Shown: positions 10,874 to 21,178 of the stretch, piece after piece | Numbering within the stretch: position 1 is the stretch's first letter | Layout of the letters: each line of letters starts with the position of its first letter | Assembly: GCA_025526935.1 (NCBI GenBank) | Contig: JAHLKD010000125.1 | Coordinates: 62,001 to 126,000 of the forward strand | Direction: 5' to 3' | Length of the DNA stretch: 64,000 nt | Source: Cladochytrium replicatum | Lineage: Eukaryota; Chytridiomycota; Chytridiomycetes; Cladochytriales; Cladochytriaceae | The notes under the pieces: model-generated | Told to the model about the DNA's origin: nothing | What the model saw: only the letters and a program-made list of their open reading frames with translations | Databases searched by the model: none | Program-made: the position numbers and the translations under genes

Positions 10874-12933
10874 CTAGTGTGTTGCAACGGAGTCAGGGAA
10901 CATTCCCATTCCTCCGCTGACGTTGTAAACCTCATTGTACCCGGAAAGACGCAGGATGCGCACAGCGTAATGCGCACGCTGTCCCACGCCGCAGTACACA
11001 AACAGTTTCGTGTCCTTGGGAACTTCGGCAATGCGCTTGCGAAGCTCGGGAAGAGGAATATTCATCGCTCCCGGTGCGTGCTTTTCCGCGAACTCTCCTG
11101 GGCTTCGCACATCCAGAAGGAACGTTGTGGATCCCGCCGCAGCGGCCCCGGAGAGAACGCCGTCCCAATGCACAATCGCTGTATCCTTCCTTAAGGCATT
11201 GGATGCAACCATACCCGCAAAGTTGATGGGGTCCTTGGCCGCACCTATATTGCGACTTGTTAGGTATATCTGGCGTGATATAACGATTCTCATCATACCA
11301 TATTGAGGAGCGTAGCACAATTCGCATTCTTCGAGGTCATAGACGCTGAGTCCGCCTTGGATTGCCATAGCGATCACGTCGATACGCTTCTCCACCCCGG
11401 ATGTCCCGACGGCCTGGGCGCCGAGGATCTTCCCGTCGATTGGGTTGAACAAGATCTTCATTTTGATGCTTTTCGCACCGGGGTAGTAACCCACATGCTG
11501 GTTTGGATGCAGGTATACCTATGGAAAGAGACGGTTGTCAACAAAAGCGACTGCAAATATTTAGGATGACAAACCTTTTCGTATGCAATACCATGCCTTT
11601 GTAGCGTCCTTTCGTTGGCACCGGTGCACGCCATCGTAAGATCAAAGACACCGCATACGGCCGTGCCCTGCATTCCGCGATACTTTGTGTCGCGACCCAT
11701 GATGCTATCAGCCGCAACACGAGCCTGTCTGTTCGCAGGTCCCGCAAGCGGAACAAATGTCCGCTTTCCCGTGACGAAATCCCTTGTCTCGACGCAGTCT
11801 CCCAGCGCATAGATGTCCGGGTCGCTGGTTCGCATGCAGTCGTCGGTCTTGACACCACCTAGCTCACCGAGCTGCAAGCCCGCCTCCTTAGCGAGCTTGG
11901 TGTCGGGTCGCACACCAATGGCGAGGATCACCAAATCTGCGGGGTACTGACTAAAAGTGAGCAGTTGGAAACGTTACCCAGTTACAAACTTACTGCATTT
12001 CCAGCCTTTGTTTTCACAATCAATCCAGGTTTGTCCTTTCCCTTCTCATGGTCGCTGCTGCTCGAAAACCCCGCAACAAACTCGTCAAGACGCAGATCAA
12101 TACCATGCGACATTAAGGTACTGTTGAGTCCCGTCAGCATCTCAGTGTCAAATGGAGGCATCAGAGCTAAAACAATGAGAGAATGTTCAATGCTGTGGGT
12201 CTGGCATCGTTTACCTGCTGCCACCACTGTGGTGTGGATATTCAAGTGCACCAGGTTCTCGGCCATTTCCAGTCCGATAAAGCCGCCGCCGACGATGACG
12301 GCACGTTTGACGTCGTTTTGGACTATGTGCTGCTTGATCCGGTTGGAATCGGGGATGGTCTTAAGAGTGAAGATACCCGCCAGATCGACACCAGGCAAAA
12401 AGGGGACGATTGGGATCGAGCCTGGTGAGAGAACAAGTTTATCATAGGGCTGAGAGGAAACCTATCGGGATGGAATGATAAGGAACAATGAGGCCCGAAC
12501 TTGTATTTGTCCCCTTAGCTCACCACTCCTGTTTCCAAGTTCTTCACTTGGACCATCTTGGCCTTCGCATCCACTCCGACGACATCGTGGAAGACCTTAA
12601 CACTGACATTAAACCGATCTCTGAAGAGTTCCGGGGAGGCAAGAAGCAATGATTGCTCGTCTTTGATAACCTGACCAATGTAGTACGGTAATCCACAGTT
12701 TGCGAAAGAGACAAATCTGGAGCAGATCACTCAGTACTGTCTAGCCTGGAAACAAGCAATATAATACCTTCCGCGTTCAAACAAGGTGATGGTCGTGGAT
12801 TCAGACAGACGCCGAAGTCTTGCAGCGCAGGTTGCACCTCCTGCAACTCCGCCAACTGTTGATAGGATGAGCATGCTCAGATCAAATATGACAAATATAA
12901 AATCTGGGACTTCATACCTATAACAACGTGCAT
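10874..12933 (-). CDS. CoA-disulfide/persulfide reductase with C-terminal rhodanese domain (CoADR-RHD)
   Basis: Eight exons keep frame and give about 559 residues. The FAD-binding start MHVVIVGGVAGGATCAARLR is split by intron 12856-12917. SFANCGLPYYIG holds the single redox Cys typical of CoA-disulfide reductases and NADH oxidases. VIVGGGFIGLEMAEN is the NAD(P)H Rossmann motif, and ALGDCVE is the second FAD contact. A rhodanese domain follows from about residue 460 (LLDVRSPGEFAEKHAPGAMN) with active-site loop FVYCGVGQRAH. Bacterial enzymes with this architecture reduce CoA-disulfide, CoA-persulfide and polysulfide. Placement tail-to-tail with a persulfide dioxygenase-type gene supports a sulfane-sulfur role. 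Rare in fungi as far as I know, so transfer from bacteria is possible but untested. Confidence 0.9.
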
Positions 12934-13326
12934 TGCAGATAGATCTTCTCGTTGAATACTGGACTTCGCTTTGTGAGTTTGAAGATCTTGCTCACAGTTT
13001 TATCTGTTTGGATCCAGGAAGGAAAACTTGAAATTTATAGTTTTTTGATTAGAAATATTTGCAATCAACCCCACACTCGAATGACTGACGTGACTCACGA
13101 CATCCTGGGGGAGTGGAAAGATCACGGCAAGTCCTGAGTGTGCGTCATCGGTTGGAAAAGAATGAAAAAAGAAGCAGAAGGAACCAACAGGGCGACATAT
13201 ATAGATGACGTTCGCTAGGTTTTATTGACAAGTAACATCATATCGACCAGATGATCCATTTGAGCTCAGTCAGTGACGAACCAAAACTTCTGGTTGGGTT
13301 GAGAGGCCGTTGGCAGGTCAATCGAG

Positions 13327-14560
13327 TTAAAGCTTAAACTTTGCCCATGACCAATCGCTCTTGTATTTCTCTTGGAATACTTTCTCTGTCCAGATCCAAG
13401 TCTTTTCGGCCAGAACATCGTTCTGGTTCACAATTTATAAACGAGAACCAGAATTGTCGAAGCAATAAATTACCAGCGCAACGTTAGATGGGCACTCCTC
13501 GGAAGCGAAAGGTACGAAATACTTTCCCTTGTACTTCTTCTCCTTTATTTCGGGAGCTGTCGCAACGTAAGTCTGAGTGATCGCACCTTTCTCGGGAGAT
13601 ATCAGAATGGAACTGAGCAGTGCACTCCTGGGCTCTTCAGCGAATCTGTCCAGTTCGGTCTTCACAATTCCCTAAAAAGATTCAAGTCAATTTATATCCC
13701 GGTCACTTGAATGGTAGAAGTCTTACTGGGTGCACTGCGTTCACAAAGATGTGGCCATGTCCCGCTGCATCCAGTTTCTTTTGCAAAACACGGGTGAAAT
13801 AGATGTTGGCGATCTTGGTTTCGCCGTATCGTGCGCGTGCGTTGTATCTCGACTCTTCGTTCAATTCGTCGACTTTGATACCTTCCTTGGACACATTGAC
13901 GTGGGCAATTGATGACAGGATGACGATGCGGGCTTCAGGGACGGATTCCATGGCAGGGAGAAGTTTGATTGTCAACAAAACATGAGCGAAGTGGTTTGTA
14001 GCAAACTAGATTTGTCTCTCATTAGTAGAAAGTGATGAGAGAACTTTGTCCCTTACCTGGCTTTCGATCCCATCCTTGGAGAGTGAGAAAGGAGCATCCA
14101 TGATCCCCGCTGATATCGAATATCAAGACTAAGATTGTAGAAACGATAAGATTATACCCGCGTACCATTGTTCACGAGAATGTGAAGCGGGAGGTTCTTT
14201 GCCAGAAAATCGTCGGCACACTTTTCAACGCTCGCAAGGTCCATGAGGTCCGCATACAGGAACTCGACCTTGCTGTTTCCGGATGCCTTCTTGATCTCTT
14301 CGACCGCAGCGTTGGTTTTCTCGGGGGATCGTCCCACCACGAAAACATGTGCTAGCGAATTTGAATGTCAACATCAATGCCGTCCACTCCTTCGCATGTC
14401 ACTTACCACCCTTCTTTGCCATCTCGAGCGCTTGAATTTTACCGAGTCCAGTGCTTCCACCCGTGATGATCACAACCTTCCCGTCGAGGCTGGGAATTTT
14501 CCCGTAGTCCCATTTGGGATTGGTAGTGACAATTTGACGAACGAGGGAAACGAGGGTCAT
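13327..14560 (-). CDS. Short-chain dehydrogenase/reductase
   Basis: A classical SDR of about 320 residues in several exons, starting at the ATG at 14560. The cofactor loop ITGGSTGLGK is followed by HVFVVGRSPEK, where an Arg after the second beta strand suggests NADP(H). NNAG is rebuilt across the intron near 14105-14165. The catalytic Ser is in VILSSIAHVN, and YGETK is the YxxxK pair. A final intron (13423-13473) replaces a short read-through tail with NDVLAEKTWIWTEKVFQE, the usual end of retinol-dehydrogenase/WW-oxidoreductase-like fungal SDRs. Substrate unknown. It is transcribed in the same direction as the reductase-rhodanese gene, about 390 bases apart. Confidence 0.88.
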
Positions 14561-14944
14561 AATTGTTTGAAATGTCTGTGATGGGGATGAACAGCGAAAT
14601 CAAGGCTTTTATTGTTCGCATTGGGTACCCTTGGCTTGCCACGTATCCGGCACTTTGATGAAGGTGCCTACATAGAAAAGTGCCGATCTACTACGCACCT
14701 TTCGGCCAAAGATAAATTTGACTATGAAACACTTGGTATCCTTTTTGGACACATCGTGGGTTTGAAGGCCAGACATTATGTTTATTTGAAAGTGAAAGAA
14801 TGATACAAATTGCTATGAAGTACTGCTGCAAGTGTCGATCCGGAAAACAAATTATTCTGCAATGAGGGCAAAAACAAACTAAAAGCAAAACGCAGGCTTG
14901 AATATAGAAATATTATCTGAACACAGCACATCATCGAAATGCGA

Positions 14945-17479
14945 CTACTTCTCCTTAGGAGCTGGCACAAAAAATCTACCCCACCGTTTCTCCCGCGGCG
15001 CCTTACGACGATCCAGGTGTACCCTCGCAGTCTCAGGCAATGACCACCCTTTCTCGTCATCCGAGTCCCATAGAGGACGGACTGGTGCATCTGCGAGATA
15101 GCGACCCGTTCGCTTCTGTTTGCTGGCGCTGAGGATATCATCTTGCTTCCTTTTCCGACCCGAGCTTTGCTTTCGCAACATCATTGGATCACTGGAGGTG
15201 CCAATCGTTGGCTCTCGTTCCTCGCTCTGAGTGGAAATCACAGGAGTTTCGGTTGGAAGTACTTCTAGGAGCCTTTGCTCTTCGACGCTGTGCGCGCTCG
15301 TTTGCACGTCGGGTGAAACTGTCTCTGCGTGCTGCTCAGGCTCATCCACAGGGATCATCTGTATCGCTCGCTCCTTCTGTCTCTTTGGCACATCCGGAAC
15401 AGGTACGGTAGGAACACTCAGACTCGCCTCGGTAGCTTTCGACGTTCGCCGTGACAAATTCGGGGACTCCTCCAGGATCGTCGACGACCGTGTCAGTCTC
15501 CGGACGATCCAATTCTCGCTATAATTCCTCTGTTTTAAGTCCTCTAATCCCTGCATCCGTCGGATCTGTTTGGGCATGAACACAGCGAACAGAGACTTGC
15601 GGCGCGATGAGCTGGTAGAAGTGCGTGGAGTGGAATCGGCCGGAGTCTGGAAATCGACCGATCTTGCCTCTTCTGATTTCAGAAGCGCATGGGGAGTTGC
15701 AGACATTTTGAGGGTCATGTTCATCGGGAGGATTTCTTCAAAGGAGGGGACTGGTTCGTTGCGAGCATATCTGCGTCGAGATGATCGGGTTTGCGGTTGC
15801 GGTGCTGTTGGAGTGGTCGCTTGCGGCGGAGGGTGAGATGGAGGTGGCGGTGGATTGAATACCGGTACCGATACGCGGAGACCTGGGCTGGGCTTGGATT
15901 TAGGACGAAGAATATGACGGCCACGAAAGATGCTGAGAGGGATACAAAGGAAGTTCTGCACTTTGGAAGGCTTTGGTTCTGGATCCAGGGGCGGATCTGA
16001 AGTTGCAGTGTTTATGGCAGCAGGTGGTCGTTCCAGTGGATTCCTTTGATTCACTGGAAGCATTTCAGAGACAGCCAGTTGAGTGTTGACCGCAGTTGGT
16101 TCATTTGAGCTCATCGTTTGCTCAGGCGGGACCGAGGCACTTGCATCGTGGTCGGGAGAAGCCGGCACCTCCACCGATTTATCAGCTGGCATTGCAGGAT
16201 TGGGATCAGTGTTCCCAACGGCAGATGGCGGCAACGGCTCTATCACCGACGTTGTCTCTTCCGGAAGTGTGTTACTCTCGCGACCATTCTCGCGTCTACC
16301 ACCAAACGATGTTGCTGGTGCGTACATTTGTTCGGGGGTAGCCTGGATCGATGAGTTCATATCGTCCTCAAGATCAATGACGTCTCGGTTTCGCATTGTC
16401 TGCGACGCGGCGTTCCGGATTCGAGCTTCATACTGCGTCGAGGCATCAACCTTTTGTGCATGAGTAGCCCCACAGCTCGCACATACAACTGCTCCAGTCA
16501 AGACCCGGGTGACCCTTGTGCCATGTTTATCGACATATGTCTGTGTGTGGCTAGCAATTGCTGTGGTAGTGTGATAGACTGGGTCAAAACGGAATCCTCG
16601 GGGAGGTTCGGGACTCAAGTTTGAGCCGCTGGTCATGTCATCTCGATCGCTGTCGTCAACCTCGCTGATTTCCTCATAGAATTCGAAAAGTGCTCTTCCC
16701 TTCCCCTTTAATTCCCGACGTCGCTGTGCAAGGAAGACGTCTGACGCGCTGGACACTGAAGCCCCATCCGACCTCAACTCTGATGCACAATCCGATGACT
16801 TCGAAGCTTCGGATAATTCTGTCGGATATCTGTCGCTATCAATTAGATCTCTTCTCGAATCATTCTCGTCCTCCGTTGGTGCTATGGGAGGTTCCTCGGT
16901 GGTGACATACGATGCAGATGTGTGGGATCTTGAGTCGATGGATGCATGCGGGAGGTCTAGTTCACCAAAATTTCGATAATTTGAGTTTTCTTGTAAACTA
17001 TCGTGGTGGTGGGCATTCGCTATCGGCGGTAAGGAGAGTGGGGAGGGAAGATCTTCGACGAAGAGTGGGGTAGACGTTAGTCGAGGAGGGCGTGACGGAT
17101 TAGACGGGTCAACTCTCGTGCTTGGAACAGCTATAGGCGCATTATTGGAAGGTCGAGTCTCTGACGAAGCAGGCGGCGGTGGTATTTCGTCAGTTTCAGT
17201 CGCTGGGCTATCTCTGTTGCGCTTTGCTGGTTTCGTCCATGAGGTTCTATGAGCCAAGGTCCCGAAGAAGTGTGCGAGTTTGCTCTGCGTCGGTCCAGGT
17301 GAAAGTAATGTTGGTGAGATTCCAGCAGTGTCCGTAGTGACTGTGCTAAAATGGTTCGGATCCGACCGGCCGTTGGTCGAGCCTGGAATCACTCGCTCTC
17401 CACTTGGAGAAGAAACAACGGCCTCTTGAGATCCGTCCTTGTCCCCGCCACGGTGCCCATCGGGATGAGTATCGGACAT
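14945..17479 (-). CDS. Large disordered Ser/Pro-rich protein, unrecognised
   Basis: A single open frame of 844 residues from the ATG at 17479. Almost the whole protein is low complexity, rich in Ser, Pro, Thr, Glu and Arg, with PPPPP runs and clusters of RS/KR. One short island near the middle (TGAVVCASCGATHAQ) has a CxxC that could bind zinc together with nearby residues, and a conserved-looking basic C-terminus (REKRWGRFFVPAPKEK) closes it. No catalytic domain is visible. A scaffold or regulatory role is only a guess. The open frame extends a further 14 codons upstream without an ATG, so a short 5' exon with a different start cannot be excluded. Confidence 0.7.
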   Translation of the reverse strand: MSDTHPDGHRGGDKDGSQEAVVSSPSGERVIPGSTNGRSDPNHFSTVTTDTAGISPTLLSPGPTQSKLAHFFGTLAHRTSWTKPAKRNRDSPATETDEIPPPPASSETRPSNNAPIAVPSTRVDPSNPSRPPRLTSTPLFVEDLPSPLSLPPIANAHHHDSLQENSNYRNFGELDLPHASIDSRSHTSASYVTTEEPPIAPTEDENDSRRDLIDSDRYPTELSEASKSSDCASELRSDGASVSSASDVFLAQRRRELKGKGRALFEFYEEISEVDDSDRDDMTSGSNLSPEPPRGFRFDPVYHTTTAIASHTQTYVDKHGTRVTRVLTGAVVCASCGATHAQKVDASTQYEARIRNAASQTMRNRDVIDLEDDMNSSIQATPEQMYAPATSFGGRRENGRESNTLPEETTSVIEPLPPSAVGNTDPNPAMPADKSVEVPASPDHDASASVPPEQTMSSNEPTAVNTQLAVSEMLPVNQRNPLERPPAAINTATSDPPLDPEPKPSKVQNFLCIPLSIFRGRHILRPKSKPSPGLRVSVPVFNPPPPPSHPPPQATTPTAPQPQTRSSRRRYARNEPVPSFEEILPMNMTLKMSATPHALLKSEEARSVDFQTPADSTPRTSTSSSRRKSLFAVFMPKQIRRMQGLEDLKQRNYSENWIVRRLTRSSTILEESPNLSRRTSKATEASLSVPTVPVPDVPKRQKERAIQMIPVDEPEQHAETVSPDVQTSAHSVEEQRLLEVLPTETPVISTQSEEREPTIGTSSDPMMLRKQSSGRKRKQDDILSASKQKRTGRYLADAPVRPLWDSDDEKGWSLPETARVHLDRRKAPREKRWGRFFVPAPKEK

Positions 17480-18742
17480 GGACTTCAAAATCCTCACGGC
17501 AGACTTTCTCGACTCGTACAAGCAATCTAATGAAGCAGAGATCTAATTGACCTGAAGAAGTCCGTTAATATGCAGCTTGGCCGATCATTCGTTGAGTTTC
17601 CTTTACCAAGGGATCGAGTATCGCTGCAGACTCCCAAATTGTCAAAAATGACTGCACCCCTGGATGCTACCCTCAAAGACCTTTTTGTTGTGTGTTTCGA
17701 AGTTTCTCCGATTGCCGTTTGTTTGTTTGTTTTGTTTGGAGCTATTTTTGGATCGGCATAGATAACTGGTTCGTCCAAAAAAGCAAGTCAGTGCGGGGTT
17801 TCAGGAGGCAAAGTCGGCGTTTATGTATTGCAGATGAGCAGGGAGAGCAATGAGGAAGGTTTGCTCTGACGAGATAGGCGAGCGGCGAAATTAAGGAGGA
17901 GATGGTTGGTGAAGGGGACGAATGTCTCACTTGTGATTGGTTTTGGCTGGGAGAAATTTGTTGGGCCAACAAACTTGAGGGTCAGACACGCAGCGTGGCG
18001 CACATCACGTGGATTGGTGGCTGTGAATGCTAAAATGTCCGACAGTGTTGCTGGACGAGGGAATAATAGGATCCGAAAGATCCAGGCTTTGTTAGAGCAG
18101 CCAAATTAGCTCGATGCAAAATGAGAGCTAAGAACGACCGACAGAGTTCGAATCTTCCGAAGATCTGCATATTTCAGTGTTTGTGTGCAGTTATGCTAGT
18201 TCTGAACGGTTGGTGTAAACTGATGTCCAACGTTCGTTTGATTCGCCTGGATGGCTGGTACAAACCGTTGTCCAACTAGTTTAATGTAGGTTATGAGTTG
18301 TCTTCAATGTCAACGCAAGCTACAGTTGAATCCTGTTCAGCATTGGTCTCGCACTGCCATTTTGAACTCAACCTTCAGCTGCCGCCATTGCAACGTTGCG
18401 TGTCAGTCGCCTCCGATCTCACAGGTGTTTGCTATAGCTATTGAACAGCGTTCCAAGAGACGTTCCAATTGCAGAAGCAAGAGCTTGACTTTGTGCATAT
18501 TAGCCCCCACACTCCTGCAATGGGATGGTAGAGAGCTAGAAAATGAGGCTCCCCTACGTTCAATACATTTGAAGATCTTCCAACCCAATCGCTTTATTGA
18601 CTCTACACCCCCATGCCCATTGAACAACAATTTTGACTAAAAAGAAAAGGGTATTGTGCGATTTTTAAAATTTAAAACAGAAATGAAGCCAATAAAATAA
18701 CTATGCCGCTAAATTTCCAGAGTCGAGAACGCTGTTTCAGAA
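17480..18742. other. Intergenic region without a recognisable gene
   Basis: Only short, overlapping open frames of poor coding character. A weak direct repeat occurs around 18208-18275, where two stretches end in a GTCCAAC word preceded by a GGT(G/A)YAAAC-like word. The segment separates two minus-strand genes and probably holds the terminator of the membrane-protein gene and the promoter of the disordered protein. Confidence 0.5.
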
Positions 18743-19826
18743 TCATTCAGGGTCGACATCTCCATGAATGCTATCGCGACGCAAAGTTGTCTGACCACTA
18801 CTGCTATCAGGACGGGCAGAATCTGTGGCATCTACCACAATGTCAACGTCCGGAACTGGGCGGTCACCAGCTCTGCGAAGCATAAACATATCGACCACTT
18901 TCTGGGCGAGGGTTCTTCTTCGACGAATTTCATCCAAATGCTTTGAGATGCTGTTGAACAGGGTCCCGAGAGTTGTACCCAGCGCCGCTGCCAGTGCAAA
19001 GACTTGGCCAACGGTCCAGTTATCGACTTTCCCGTCGCCAAGTCGCTGTTGGATGGTGATCATCAAGAAAACGGTCTGAAATATCAAAACACCCAGCATG
19101 AAAAGGTCGACATAGTAGACCTTTTTGAGTCCGAATGGCCTGAGAAAGCGGCATTCGTTTCTATCCTGGGGTGGACCAAACATGCCGCTGAATCGATGTG
19201 GAATCATGACCAAATCCTTCTTTTCACCCGTCTCGTGAAATTTAATCTCGACAAGTTTCAGGATCGTCCCTGCTATAGGGTAACAGGCAAGTGCAATCTG
19301 TAGGATGCGGTATCCTCCTGCCAACGTCAAGCTAAACCATGGGGTTTTTAGGTAGACGAGGTCCGTGCAGCCAGACTGCCTCAGTTCTTGTGGCATGATT
19401 GCCCATACCCATACTTTAACTGCGTTGTACACAATCCAAATGATACTCCTCGGGAGCTGGTAAAAGAATTTTCGATTTGCAACAGCGACTCGAGGTTGAC
19501 CAGCAGCGAACCACAGAGAGGCAATGTTCAAGGCAATAAGAGTGTTGATGGGATGAAGCTCATTCATGGAGTACTTTGCTGCACAAGCGATGATGTAGGA
19601 AAGGGCAACAAGGTGGGCGGTGATGGTATCCGGCGATTGTTCGTAAGTCCACCACAGGAGGACTGGGCAGTATGCAGCGACAACGAAGGCCGTCCTGGCA
19701 CCAATTCCGAACAGATCGGGTTCTAGTTCGAAGGTCTTTTCGCATCCCTGATGTTGTTGGAATGATGGTGTGTTTTAACGCTTAGAACAAGCAGCAGATG
19801 ACCCCATATACCTCGCTGGAGCTCAT
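18743..19826 (-). CDS. Multi-pass membrane protein of unknown family, two exons
   Basis: Exon 1 is only 15 bases (MSSSE, 19826-19812); a 63-base intron (19749-19811) follows, then one long exon. Together they give about 337 residues. At least six hydrophobic segments can be seen, among them TAFVVAAYCPVLLWW, ITAHLVALSYIIACAA, SIIWIVYNAVKVWVWAIM, LAGGYRILQIALACYPI and VYYVDLFMLGVLIFQTVF, with a hydrophilic Arg-rich C-terminal tail. I do not recognise the family. The gene has a degenerate copy directly upstream (20100-20995), so it arose from or took part in a local duplication. The splice that adds MSSSE is supported by the frame and by the pseudogene matching the exon 2 start region. Confidence 0.75.
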
Positions 19827-20099
19827 TAGAGCAGAGAAGTCCGCTGAAAAGAAAGCCACGGTGAGCTTTTTATACCTTCCGCGAGTAGCCACGAGTGACT
19901 GGGCATGTTCAAACGGTAAACTGTGGGGTGGACGTATGGCGTAGTTCGTGATAAGTGAGTGAACACTGACAGATCTTGACTTTGAGACCTCAATGGAAGA
20001 GTAATAGCATATAATTGATCATTCAGTCCTCGCTCTGTGCCTGCTTGTTCAAACTTTGCTGACTTCTATCTGATCAACTGTAGGCAGTCCCTCCGGGAG

Positions 20100-20995
20100 A
20101 CTGCGGATATGTGCTATCGATTCATCTGGAGCTTCCTCTTGCTGATCGCTCTGTTCACTGACGAAACTGTGGAGTCGGATCTCATTGAAGGCATCCGTTG
20201 CTCTTGCGACAAGTTGCCTGACCCGTTTTTGATCCTCCTGTTGACTGCCGTAGCAATAAAAGAGCGTCGGATTCCAATCGCTGCTGCAAGAGCAACGACG
20301 GTCCAGCTGTCGACCGTACCGTCATCAAGCCGCTGGCGGATTGTAGCATGTAAGAACGTGGTCCGAACCACTAAAATGGCCAAGAAGATAATGTCGCTAA
20401 AGTGGACATGTTTGAGTTTGAACAGGCGGTTAAGAAGACGTCATTCCTGATTCGGACCACTGATGAAGAATATTCCTCGAGACTTGAAAGGGACGACGAC
20501 GAGGCGTCTGGTTCACCTGTCTCGTAGAATTTGAGCTCGACCAACTATAACATCGCATGACCAATGGATCATTGCAGCCGACCTGTTTTCCTCAGGCATT
20601 ATTGCCCACACCAAGACCCTCACCGCGCAATGACAATCTTTGATGAGGTTCCAAGAAATCTTTTGAACGGGCTTTCGACTGAACACGGGGACTCGAATTT
20701 GGCCGCTTGCAAATGAAGAGCTGCAATATTCAACACGATGAGCATGTTGATAGGCGGAGTTGATTCTGGGAGTATTTCGCCGCACAGGCAACGAAATATG
20801 ACAGAGCAACGAGATGGGCTGTGATCGTATCCGGCTTCTGTCTGATTGTCCACCAAAGGAAGACGGGACAGAAGGCAGTCACCATAAATGCTGTCCGCGC
20901 ACCGATTCCCAGCAAAAATCGGACTCCTAATCTACTTTGTAATTGCAACCGGGCTTGAAAGAAAACATGGAGGTGGTTTTGTGAACCTCGCACCG
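20100..20995 (-). pseudogene. Decayed tandem copy of the multi-pass membrane protein gene
   Basis: Three minus-strand stretches match the neighbour in order. GIGARTAFMVTAFCPVFLWW and PDTITAHLVALSYFVACAAKY match its first two membrane segments. VRVLVWAIMPEEN matches the third. TIRQRLDDGTVDSWTV matches the segment after the last helix. Between them the frame shifts at least twice and about 250 bases of the parent are missing or unrecognisable, so no full product can be made. It sits in the same orientation immediately upstream of the parent, a head-to-tail tandem duplication. Confidence 0.85.
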
Positions 20996-21178
20996 AACTG
21001 CGTCCACCGACGTCGCTCGAATATTTTGGGATATTAGTTACACCACGACTAATGCTGAGTACTTATGGTAGGAATGACATATCAGGGTCTGGTTCCAAGA
21101 ACATATCATCAGATTCGTTTCCAAAAATAAAATACACTTCACCATCTCGCGGACTCCAAAGATCATTCCTCCCTTATA

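Noticed and set aside
17570-18110. Short plus- and minus-strand frames between the disordered protein and the membrane protein
   Set aside because: All are under 85 codons, overlap one another and have no conserved motif or intron support.
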